Shown here piece by piece: positions 1 through 5,864 of a DNA stretch of 6,151 nt. Under the pieces are notes generated by a model, which was given only the letters and a program-made list of their open reading frames with translations, was not told the DNA's origin and searched no databases. Each line of letters opens with the position of its first letter. Position 1 is the first letter of the stretch. Location of the stretch: NCBI GenBank assembly GCA_027077185.1, contig JALTGJ010000471.1, positions 1 through 6,151 of the forward strand, in the 5' to 3' direction. The translations under genes and the position numbers were made by a program. Origin of the DNA: Spirochaetales bacterium (lineage in GTDB: Bacteria > Spirochaetota > Spirochaetia > B11-G9).

Positions 1-1
1 A

Positions 2-745
2 CCCTTAATGTACTATCATAACAACATTGCCGGAACAGTATCACTTCTTGAAGTAATGAATAAATATAAGGTGAAAAATATTGTTTTCAGCAGTTCTGCA
101 ACAGTATATGGCGATCCGGTATCTGTACCAATCGATGAAAGCTTTGCATTGTCTGTCACAAACCCATATGGCCGTACAAAATTAATGATGGAGGAAATAC
201 TTGAAGATGTATTTACAGCAGATAACAGCTGGAATATAGTTATTCTTCGATATTTTAATCCTGTTGGAGCACATAAAAGCGGAATGATAGGAGAGGATCC
301 TAATGGAATCCCAAACAATCTAATGCCGTATATAAGCCAGGTTGCTGTTGGAAAATTAAATGAATTAGCTGTATTCGGAAATGATTACCCTACAGTAGAC
401 GGCACAGGAGTACGAGACTATATTCATGTAGTTGATCTTGCCTATGGTCATGTATTGGCCCTTAAAAAAATAATAGAAAAGTCAGGATTAAATATTTATA
501 ATCTGGGTACAGGGAAAGGTTTTAGTGTACTTGAAACCCTGCATGCCTTCGAGGCAGCATGCGGCCATAAACTTAAATACAAAATTGTGCCCAGAAGACC
601 AGGAGATATTGCATCCTGCTATGCGCTGCCTGAAAAAGCTCAGCGGGAATTGGGCTGGACAGCAAAGAGAGATATAAATGAAATGTGTGAGGATTCCTGG
701 AGATGGCAGATAAACAACCCGGAAGGATATAACAGTGCAAAGTAA
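2..745 (+). CDS. galE: UDP-glucose 4-epimerase GalE, C-terminal part (5' end outside window)
   Basis: GalE interconverts UDP-glucose and UDP-galactose in the cytoplasm using tightly bound NAD (Leloir pathway, supply of sugar nucleotides for glycans). The frame is open to the left edge, and the residues before the first ATG (position 8) continue the family match (P-L-M-Y-Y-x-N-N), so that ATG is internal. About 90 N-terminal residues with the GxxGxxG NAD fold are missing compared with the usual ~338. Counting from the ATG at 8, visible hallmarks are the S-S-S-A-T-V-Y-G stretch (28-35, catalytic Ser 30), the YxxxK catalytic pair Y54/K58, R-Y-F-N-P-V-G-A-H (81-89), I-P-N-N-L-M-P-Y (101-108), [10 protein letters not shown] (132-141) and the R-R-P-G-D motif (196-200). 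Residue C204 occupies the position of Tyr299 in the E. coli enzyme and Cys307 in human GALE. It ends with TAA inside the next gene (11-bp overlap). Function is near certain; UDP-GlcNAc activity is only predicted. Confidence 0.96.
   Translation, partial: PLMYYHNNIAGTVSLLEVMNKYKVKNIVFSSSATVYGDPVSVPIDESFALSVTNPYGRTKLMMEEILEDVFTADNSWNIVILRYFNPVGAHKSGMIGEDPNGIPNNLMPYISQVAVGKLNELAVFGNDYPTVDGTGVRDYIHVVDLAYGHVLALKKIIEKSGLNIYNLGTGKGFSVLETLHAFEAACGHKLKYKIVPRRPGDIASCYALPEKAQRELGWTAKRDINEMCEDSWRWQINNPEGYNSAK
721..727 (+). promoter_or_regulatory. Ribosome binding site for the thioesterase GTG start
   Basis: GGAAGGA lies 7 nt before the GTG at 735, inside the last codons of galE. It decides the start: no in-frame ATG exists before codon 154 of the thioesterase, so GTG 735 with this site is the only start that keeps the whole family domain. 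Its position inside galE fits translational coupling. Confidence 0.75.
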
Positions 746-1484
746 AAGTTCTGAGAAAGTATATGAAGAAAGTTTTAAAGTTCATACTTATGAAGTGGAT
801 ATTCATAATAGACTTACCATTCAGTCACTGGCTCAGTTTCTTCAGGAATCCGCTTCCAACCATGCAGCATTGCTGGGATTCGGGGTTGAATTTCTTTTGC
901 AGCATAACAGAACATGGGTTCTTAGTCGTTTGGCAATTGAAATTAAAAATTTTATCAACCTGGGCGAAACAGTCACAATAAAAACATGGCCTGCAGATAC
1001 TGAAAAATTATTTTTTATAAGAGATTTTGAAATTACCGATAGTAAAGGTAATATAATAGGATCTGGAACAAGTTACTGGATATTCATTGACACTGAAAAG
1101 GGACGTCCCGTTCATCCTTCAAAAAATGAAATAGATTTTGATTATAATAATATAAAAAGAGGTTTTGATCGTCCTCTTTCTAAATTACCAGCTATGGGAA
1201 ATGCGGAACCTTCAAGTTCATTTAATGTAAGATACAGCGATCTTGATTTAAACAATCACGTAAATAATATTAAATATATAGAATGGGGAATGGAAGGTAT
1301 AGACCCTGAATATAAAAGATCACATATACCTTTTGCACTGGAGATAAATTTTTTAGCCGAGGCCAAATATGGGGATTTAGTTAATCTTTCTATGGAGGAA
1401 AGATTATCAGAAATTTTTCTACATTCCCTTTACATTGCCAATAAAGAAATTTGCAGAATAGAATCTATCTGGAAGAAAATTTAA
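735..1484 (+). CDS. Acyl-ACP thioesterase (FatA/FatB-like, double hot-dog)
   Basis: Predicted to hydrolyse acyl-acyl carrier protein and release free fatty acid in the cytoplasm. The 249 residues fit bacterial members of the FatA/FatB family (two tandem hot-dog domains). The N-terminal half contains the typical Y-E-V-D-I-H-N-R start (19-26) and the T-W-V-L-S-R-L region (60-66). The C-terminal half carries the active-site block [12 protein letters not shown] (167-178), in which D171, N173 and H175 match the catalytic Asp/Asn/His of plant FatB. E209 in the A-E-A-K-Y-G segment matches the catalytic Glu; the neighbouring plant Cys is Ala here, as is usual in bacteria. The start is GTG at 735 with a good ribosome site, overlapping the end of galE by 11 bp, so the two are probably cotranscribed and coupled. 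It is followed by a large inverted repeat. Chain-length preference cannot be read from the sequence. Confidence 0.93.
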   Translation: MQSKSSEKVYEESFKVHTYEVDIHNRLTIQSLAQFLQESASNHAALLGFGVEFLLQHNRTWVLSRLAIEIKNFINLGETVTIKTWPADTEKLFFIRDFEITDSKGNIIGSGTSYWIFIDTEKGRPVHPSKNEIDFDYNNIKRGFDRPLSKLPAMGNAEPSSSFNVRYSDLDLNNHVNNIKYIEWGMEGIDPEYKRSHIPFALEINFLAEAKYGDLVNLSMEERLSEIFLHSLYIANKEICRIESIWKKI

Positions 1485-1488
1485 TAGA

Positions 1489-1554
1489 AGATCGATGGAA
1501 TTTAAAAGAAGAGACAAGGCATGCCTTGTCTCTTCTATATAATTCCATTGATCT
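1489..1554. repeat. 66-bp nested inverted repeat with perfect 30-bp palindromic core
   Basis: Two nested pairs of arms share one centre (between 1521 and 1522). The inner part, 1507-1536, is a perfect 30-bp palindrome (stem 1507-1519 with 1524-1536, CATG apex). The outer arms 1489-1502 and 1541-1554 match at 13 of 14 positions, the exception being 1494 G against 1549 T, which is a G-U pair in + strand RNA. A symmetric 4-nt internal loop (1503-1506 / 1537-1540) separates them. It fills most of the 90-bp gap between two converging genes. The 20 bases at 1511-1530 recur exactly at 5027-5046, so this is a member of a dispersed palindromic family, in addition to any terminator role. Confidence 0.9.
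1501..1536 (-). terminator. Probable intrinsic terminator of the leftward importer operon
   Basis: Read on the - strand, the 13-bp perfect stem (1536-1524 with 1519-1507) begins 38 nt after the stop of the second permease and runs into TCTTTTAAATT, so a short T-run directly follows the stem. On the + strand the hairpin is followed by ATATAATTCC, with no T-run. Termination therefore looks better for leftward transcripts, though the same structure may also protect or end the thioesterase mRNA. The T-run is short, hence moderate confidence. Confidence 0.55.
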
Positions 1555-1574
1555 CGACTATACAATTCTAACTT

Positions 1575-2372
1575 TTATATAAGTTTTTTTCTAACTGTTG
1601 CAGATATATATTCTCCTGCAAGAACTACTACAAATATGGATATAAGAATCATACTTACATTCTGCCACTTAAACATATTCATGGAACTGGTCAGTAATAT
1701 ACCAATACCACCAGCACCAACTAGTCCAATAACAGAAGACTGTCGTATATTGATATCCCATCGAAAAATAGAAGTACCTATAATAATGGGCATAATTTGC
1801 GGTAATACCCCAAATAGAAAAACCTTTGCCCCATTTGCACCTGTTGCTCTTATAGCTTCAACCTGTCCTGTATTTATTTCTTCAATGGATTCAGAAACCA
1901 GCTTGGCCATAAAACCCAATGATCTCATTGTTAGTGCAGCAATTCCTGCAACTGCTCCGGGACCAAAAAAGACAACAAAAATAAGACCCCATACAAGTTC
2001 ATTTACAGAACGGCTGGTGACAATTATAAACCTCGCAACAGCCTGAAAAAGGGTATGAGGGGTTGTATTCCGTGCATTTAAAACAGCAAGGGGAAAAGAT
2101 AAAATAACTGCAAAAATAGTACTCAAAGTTGCAATATTAATAGTTTCTATCATTGAAGGGATAATTAACTTAACAAAAACAACATTTGGAGGCATCATTC
2201 TTTTAAGTAAATCTACTGCCTGTGCAGGAGCATCAGAGACAAAGGGCCAATAAATATCAATGCTTTTTGCAGCCCATACCAATAACAGTAAAATAACAAA
2301 TTCTATTCCATATCTTTCAAGAGACTCTTTCCTGGAAAAACGCTTCCAGATTGTATTATTTAATTCTGTCAT
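1575..2372 (-). CDS. phnE: Phosphonate-type ABC transporter permease, second copy
   Basis: Inner-membrane permease subunit of a PhnCDE-type importer, 265 residues, the usual size for PhnE. A cytoplasmic N-terminus (1-20) is followed by hydrophobic segments at about 22-37, 73-98, 110-146, 188-204, 212-229 and 237-256. The ABC-contacting EAA loop is clear at about 160-195, with E-S-I-E-E-I (161-166), G-Q-V-E-A-I-R-A-T-G-A-N (169-180) and the G-V-L-P-Q turn (188-192). A G-L-V-G-A-G-G-I-G block (216-224) is also typical. The ATG at 2372 has AGGAG (2382-2386) 9 nt upstream and overlaps the stop of the preceding permease as ATGA, so translation is probably coupled. It is paralogous to its neighbour (same EAA loop and same P-P motif near residue 61) but clearly diverged, which suggests a heterodimeric channel. 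It is the last gene of the leftward cluster. Confidence 0.94.
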   Translation of the reverse strand: MTELNNTIWKRFSRKESLERYGIEFVILLLLVWAAKSIDIYWPFVSDAPAQAVDLLKRMMPPNVVFVKLIIPSMIETINIATLSTIFAVILSFPLAVLNARNTTPHTLFQAVARFIIVTSRSVNELVWGLIFVVFFGPGAVAGIAALTMRSLGFMAKLVSESIEEINTGQVEAIRATGANGAKVFLFGVLPQIMPIIIGTSIFRWDINIRQSSVIGLVGAGGIGILLTSSMNMFKWQNVSMILISIFVVVLAGEYISATVRKKLI

Positions 2373-3169
2373 TGAAGTCTACTCCTAACCTTGCTGCTAA
2401 TAAACTCCATTATAAGAACAACAGCAATAATTACAATTAAGATGGCCAATGCAGTATCGTATTCATAACGATGAAAGGAATTAAAGAGAGCACCGCCAAT
2501 ACCACCGGCACAAACTATACCTATAATAGTAGAAGCACGTAAATTAATATCCAGAAGATAGATACTTAGTCCTACATACCTTGGAAGAACCTGAGGAGCA
2601 ACACCAAAAATCTGAACTTTAAACCAGTTTGCACCAGTTGCACGAATGGCCTCAACTTGTCCCATATCAATATTTTCAATGGCCTCAGCCAATAATTTAC
2701 CCATAAACCCCATCGCAGTAAAAGCAAGTGTAATTATTCCAGGGAAGGGTCCAAAGCCGAAGGCTTTTACAAAGATAATTGCAACAAGTATTGGAGGGAA
2801 TGATCTTGCTGCTACAATAATTGACCTGCAAATTACATAAATAAATTTGATGGATATATTGGAAGCTGCTCCCAGAGAAAGTGGGATTGCGAGTAAGATA
2901 CTTACAGTTGTTGCAATAATTGCCATTTGCAGACTTTCTGCAACACCCTTATATATCATTGTCCAGCGACTGTAGTCAGGAGGAAACATTCTATGAAAAA
3001 AATCCACAGCTCTTGGCCATCCGGATCTCATCCTTGCAAAATTAAAATTCATATCATTTAGAGCATAAATAAGATAGGCGGCACCTACGACAATTATTAC
3101 CCACCTGAGTAGAGGATTTTTGATAAAATGCTCTTTTTCCCAGGTTTTTGAAATGGAGGAAGATACCAC
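2369..3169 (-). CDS. phnE: Phosphonate-type ABC transporter permease, first copy
   Basis: Inner-membrane permease subunit partnering the following paralogue. I place the start at the GTG at 3169 (266 residues). It sits one base after the TAG stop of the ATPase gene, with GGAGG (3176-3180) 6 nt before it, and gives a protein of almost the same length as its paralogue (265), with shared motifs nearly in register. The longer reading from the ATG at 3223 would overlap the ATPase gene by 53 bp and add an 18-residue basic extension. In the GTG numbering, hydrophobic segments lie at about 22-36, 78-102, 108-137, 138-154, 201-206 and onward, 213-229 and 239-256. The EAA loop at about 161-196 carries A-E-A-I-E-N-I-D-M-G-Q-V-E-A-I-R-A-T-G-A-N. 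Its stop overlaps the next gene's ATG by 4 bp. The family is certain; the transported compound is not. Confidence 0.92.
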   Translation of the reverse strand: MVSSSISKTWEKEHFIKNPLLRWVIIVVGAAYLIYALNDMNFNFARMRSGWPRAVDFFHRMFPPDYSRWTMIYKGVAESLQMAIIATTVSILLAIPLSLGAASNISIKFIYVICRSIIVAARSFPPILVAIIFVKAFGFGPFPGIITLAFTAMGFMGKLLAEAIENIDMGQVEAIRATGANWFKVQIFGVAPQVLPRYVGLSIYLLDINLRASTIIGIVCAGGIGGALFNSFHRYEYDTALAILIVIIAVVLIMEFISSKVRSRLQ

Positions 3170-3170
3170 T

Positions 3171-3950
3171 CTAGTCCTCCCCATCTTCGACTTTACGTAT
3201 TGTTTTCGACCAGTCTTCTTCACCGTAGATCATAGTAAGAGTTTCTGCGGTTACTTCCGATGGTTGTCCGTCAAAAACTATTGTACCCTCTGCCATACCT
3301 ATAATCCTATCAGCATAATCCTGTCCAAGCTTTACATCGTGTATATTTACAATGGCAGGAATACCCTTCTCTTTTGCAAGATCTTTAATAAGCTGCATAA
3401 TAATCATAGCAGTTTTGGGGTCCAGACCGCTGGTAGGTTCATCTACAAGTAATATTTTAGGATGCTGTATTAAAGCCCTCACAATACCAACACGCTGCCT
3501 CTGCCCTCCGGAGAGAGCATCGGCACGTTGGTTATGATAGCCTTCCAACCCTACTCTCTCGAGCAGGGAAAAGGCTTCATCCACAGCATCCTGTGGAAAG
3601 CGTCGGAACATGGCCTTAAAAAAACCAACATATCCTAAACGACCGGAGAGCACATTTTCCATAACTGTAAGTCGTTCAATTAAATTGTATTCCTGAAAAA
3701 TCATTCCCATCTGTCTTCTGGCATTATAGAGAGCCTTCCCTTTTAATCCTGTAATTTCCAGTCCATCAAGATGGACTTCTCCACCGGAAGGTTCAACAAG
3801 TCTGTTGATACAACGAATAAGTGTACTTTTACCGGCCCCGGAAGGACCAAAAACTGAAACTATCTGAGCTTCATTAATTTCAAAAGTACACTTTTTAAGA
3901 GCATATTGACCAGTAGGATAAGTTTTATCCAGGTTCTTAACGCTAAACAT
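3171..3950 (-). CDS. phnC: Phosphonate-type ABC transporter ATP-binding protein
   Basis: Cytoplasmic ATPase that powers the importer; 259 residues, normal for PhnC. All nucleotide-binding motifs are present: Walker A G-P-S-G-A-G-K-S (35-42), Q-loop Gln86 in the family-typical F-Q-E-Y-N-L-I-E-R (85-93), signature L-S-G-G-Q (146-150), Walker B I-L-L-V-D-E-P (166-172), D-loop S-G-L-D (174-177) and switch His204 in V-N-I-H-D-V. The segment E-N-V-L-S-G-R-L (98-105) after the Q-loop is typical of the PhnC branch as opposed to other importers. The ATG at 3950 has AGGAG at 3963-3967, about 12 nt away, a rather long spacing. It starts 22 bp after the binding-protein gene and ends (TAG) one base before the permease GTG, with the permease ribosome site inside its last codons. 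It appears intact. Confidence 0.96.
   Translation of the reverse strand: MFSVKNLDKTYPTGQYALKKCTFEINEAQIVSVFGPSGAGKSTLIRCINRLVEPSGGEVHLDGLEITGLKGKALYNARRQMGMIFQEYNLIERLTVMENVLSGRLGYVGFFKAMFRRFPQDAVDEAFSLLERVGLEGYHNQRADALSGGQRQRVGIVRALIQHPKILLVDEPTSGLDPKTAMIIMQLIKDLAKEKGIPAIVNIHDVKLGQDYADRIIGMAEGTIVFDGQPSEVTAETLTMIYGEEDWSKTIRKVEDGED
3176..3180 (-). promoter_or_regulatory. Ribosome binding site deciding the first permease start
   Basis: GGAGG on the - strand lies within the last codons of the ATPase gene, 6 nt ahead of a GTG at 3169-3167. The in-frame ATGs upstream (3184 and 3223) have no comparable site in front of them. This supports GTG 3169 as the true start and coupling of ATPase and permease translation. 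Confidence 0.7.
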
Positions 3951-3972
3951 AACTATTTATATCTCCTATAAA

Positions 3973-4986
3973 TTATTCAAGATTATCAAAAGTATACTTT
4001 GTTCCATTGTGAGCCTGTATAGTTCTAATAGGTGCCCAGGCTTTTTTATAAGTAACAGGAATAAAACCGTCAACACCTGAGAATTCTTTCCCCAAAGGTG
4101 TTCCTTTAAACTTATAAGTCAAGAAAGCTTTCTCAATATTTGCTTTTAGTTCTGCAGAAAGATCATGGGCATAACCAAAAGATGTTGTAGGAAAGGCCTG
4201 ACTTTCCCAAACAACTCTGATTTTATCCATACTAACAACACCTCTGTCAGCCATACGATCAAGAACTGAGGATGCAATACATGCTGCTTCATAGTCACCA
4301 TTAAAAACACCAAGAATACTTGAATCGTGACCACCCGAGTAAACAACTGTATAATCTGTGCCGGGAGTAATTCCTTCCTCAGGGAAAAGAGCTCTTGGGG
4401 CCTGATTTCCGGAGTTTGAGGACTCTTCTGTATGAGCTACAGTATGTCCTTTAAGATCTTCAAGGGATTGAATAGGACTATCCATAGGAACAATTACCTG
4501 AAGCTTATAACCATAACTGCCATTAGCAGAGCCCATACCATCCGATTTGGATCCCATAAGTGAGAAGGGAACATAGCCGGCAAGGTTTACAGCAAAACAT
4601 GTAGGACCAGTTGAAATACCTGCAATATGCAGTCTTCCGGATCTCATAGCCTCAATTTCTGCAGAATAGGATTGTGTAGTATAGTATCTTACTTCCTTAC
4701 CTGTTACTTCTGAAATATAATCCAGAAATGGCTGAAACATGTCTACATATACAGCTGGATCTTCCAGAGGGGTATATGTAAAAAATAATACATCAGGATC
4801 TTTTATATTTGCAGGATTAGTTGGTGGATCTGCAACAAGATCCCCATCTGCATCACAATACCCAACATCAAGTAATCCTCTGCTTGTGCAGACAGGTTCT
4901 GATGTATCTGCCTCTTTCTGACCAGCAGCAAAACCGGCACTTGCCAGTACCAGCAGTACTACAAAAAACATTAGTAGTTTTTTCAT
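3973..4986 (-). CDS. phnD: PhnD-like periplasmic substrate-binding protein
   Basis: Secreted solute receptor of the importer (phosphate/phosphite/phosphonate-binding family), 337 residues. An N-terminal signal peptide is evident: K-K at 2-3, hydrophobic core 4-19, probable signal peptidase I cleavage near 19-22. No lipobox Cys is present, so it should be soluble in the periplasm. Family hallmarks are T-Y-T-P-L-E-D-P-A-V-Y (70-80), S-N-S-G-N-Q-A-P (190-197) and Y-S-G-G-H-D (216-221). Between signal and domain lies an insert of about 40 residues with C33, C44 and an acidic loop D-A-D-G-D-L-V-A-D (45-53) that resembles a metal-binding loop. ATG 4986 has AGGAG (4994-4998) 7 nt ahead. First gene of the phnDCEE block, after a 70-bp gap with a palindromic repeat. 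The ligand is not decidable; by-eye comparison suggests that the acidic residues binding the amino group of 2-aminoethylphosphonate in E. coli PhnD are not conserved. Confidence 0.92.
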   Translation of the reverse strand: MKKLLMFFVVLLVLASAGFAAGQKEADTSEPVCTSRGLLDVGYCDADGDLVADPPTNPANIKDPDVLFFTYTPLEDPAVYVDMFQPFLDYISEVTGKEVRYYTTQSYSAEIEAMRSGRLHIAGISTGPTCFAVNLAGYVPFSLMGSKSDGMGSANGSYGYKLQVIVPMDSPIQSLEDLKGHTVAHTEESSNSGNQAPRALFPEEGITPGTDYTVVYSGGHDSSILGVFNGDYEAACIASSVLDRMADRGVVSMDKIRVVWESQAFPTTSFGYAHDLSAELKANIEKAFLTYKFKGTPLGKEFSGVDGFIPVTYKKAWAPIRTIQAHNGTKYTFDNLE

Positions 4987-4993
4987 TTTCGTT

Positions 4994-4998
4994 CTCCT
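4994..4998 (-). promoter_or_regulatory. Ribosome binding site of the binding-protein gene
   Basis: AGGAG on the - strand (within AGAGGAGAAC), 7 nt before the ATG at 4986. It is the strongest and best-spaced site in the leftward cluster, in keeping with the high translation usually needed for a periplasmic binding protein. Confidence 0.7.
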
Positions 4999-5026
4999 CT
5001 TGTTTTTTTTATATTAAAACCAAGTG

Positions 5027-5048
5027 GAGACAAGGCATGCCTTGTCCC
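5027..5048. repeat. Second copy of the GACAAGGCATGCCTTGTC palindrome
   Basis: Bases 5027-5046 are identical to 1511-1530 (GAGACAAGGCATGCCTTGTC). The perfect palindrome here is 18 bp (5029-5046). In - strand RNA, the operon's own sense, the stem extends by a G-U pair (5047/5028) and a G-C pair (5048/5027); in + strand RNA the same position would be an A-C mismatch. It lies in the 70-bp gap between the HAD gene stop and the phnD start. No T-run follows directly (the next - strand bases are CACTTGGTTTTAATA), so it could be an mRNA-stabilising or attenuating hairpin, a weak terminator, or simply a repeat insertion. Confidence 0.85.
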
Positions 5049-5056
5049 GACATGGG

Positions 5057-5863
5057 TTAATATCCTCTTTTTGACAAAATAGTATCAACAATCTCCTTGA
5101 ATCCATCCCCGGAATTACTTTCTGCTTTATAAACCGGAAAGGATTCCATTCTATCCAGAAATTTTATAATATTATTAACTGCTGCACTATGTTTCAATGC
5201 TTTAAACAAAGGCTCATCATTTGGAGAATCTCCAATATAAATAATGGTATCCTGCATACTTTCCAAAGAATTGCCTGTAAAATCATTTAAAAATCTATCA
5301 AAACAGCTAAGCTTATCATAATTACCAAACCAGCAGTTTATATGAATACTCGAAACCTTATAGACTGCCCCTTCCTCCCTTGCTATCCTGCATATTGCAT
5401 TTATTTTATCATTTTCCAAAGGGGAGACATCCTCGCAAAAATCAATAGCAAGATCTGAAATTCTAAAATCCTGATCGGAAGAAATACCACTACCCGGGAC
5501 TTCCTTAAGTACTCTTTGTTTTATTCTTTCAAGACCTGCCTGACCTGCTTTTCTTTCCTGTTCTGATTGTAGAAAAACCCGGTTCATCTTTTTTTCAGTC
5601 CGGTTATAGGAATAATAAAAGGCTCCGTTTTCACCGATAATACCTGTTACCGGCCACATTCTGGCAAAGTAGTCACACCACCCTGCGGGTCTTCCGGTTA
5701 CAAGCACAACCTGTATACCTGCATCAGACAATTTCCATATATTTTGCAGAGTTGATGCAGGCATCATTCCATCTGTAGTTAGAGTATCATCTATATCTGT
5801 AAACAGATATTTAAGATTCCTGCAAAAATCTTCAGTTATTAAGTTAATATTTATTATTTTCAA
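5057..5863 (-). CDS. HAD-superfamily phosphatase, subclass IIB (Cof/SPP-like)
   Basis: Predicted cytoplasmic Mg-dependent phosphatase acting on a small phosphorylated metabolite such as a sugar phosphate; 268 residues, normal for Cof-type HAD-IIB proteins. All four HAD motifs are visible: I, D-I-D-D-T (23-27, nucleophile D23, acid/base D25); II, V-L-V-T-G-R (53-58, T56); III, K184 in N-Y-D-K-L; IV, G-D-S-P-N-D (211-216). The I-I-G-E-N-G-A (75-81) stretch and the cap region in between (about 85-180, with S-S-I-H-I-N-C-W at 171-178) fit type IIB. The start is placed at TTG 5863, one base after the upstream regulator's TAG; no ATG or GTG lies before motif I, and the ribosome site is weak (AAAGAAGAT). 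The protein has about 17 residues more than usual before the first strand. Adjacent to a DeoR-type regulator and the importer genes, so probably in their operon. The exact substrate is unknown. Confidence 0.88.
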   Translation of the reverse strand: MKIININLITEDFCRNLKYLFTDIDDTLTTDGMMPASTLQNIWKLSDAGIQVVLVTGRPAGWCDYFARMWPVTGIIGENGAFYYSYNRTEKKMNRVFLQSEQERKAGQAGLERIKQRVLKEVPGSGISSDQDFRISDLAIDFCEDVSPLENDKINAICRIAREEGAVYKVSSIHINCWFGNYDKLSCFDRFLNDFTGNSLESMQDTIIYIGDSPNDEPLFKALKHSAAVNNIIKFLDRMESFPVYKAESNSGDGFKEIVDTILSKRGY

Positions 5864-5864
5864 A

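Noticed and set aside
16..318. 100-residue open frame on the - strand inside galE
   Set aside because: Lies fully opposite a well-conserved epimerase coding region and matches no family I recognise; a shadow frame.
763..981. 72-residue + strand frame within the thioesterase gene
   Set aside because: Out of frame with a clearly conserved thioesterase; not a frameshifted piece, since the main frame is intact.
1636..2046. 136-residue open frame on the + strand opposite the second permease
   Set aside because: Antisense to the conserved EAA loop and membrane segments; its proline- and serine-rich composition is what complementing a permease gene produces.
1575..3169. Tandem permeases as a recent duplication or broken gene
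   Set aside because: Both are full length with intact motifs and clearly diverged sequences, as expected for a stable two-permease PhnE pair.
3120..3452. 110-residue + strand frame spanning the permease/ATPase junction
   Set aside because: Antisense to two intact conserved genes, with no ribosome site or recognisable domain.
4900..4986. Lipoprotein signal on the PhnD-like protein
   Set aside because: The first Cys is residue 33 in an E-P-V-C context, beyond the hydrophobic segment and without a lipobox; a standard signal peptidase I site near residues 19-22 fits better.
4999..5030. Sigma-70-type promoter in front of phnD (TTGTCT ... TAATAT-like bases)
   Set aside because: The boxes are poor matches with wrong spacing, and the -35 candidate lies within the palindrome; in an AT-rich stretch this is not enough to call.
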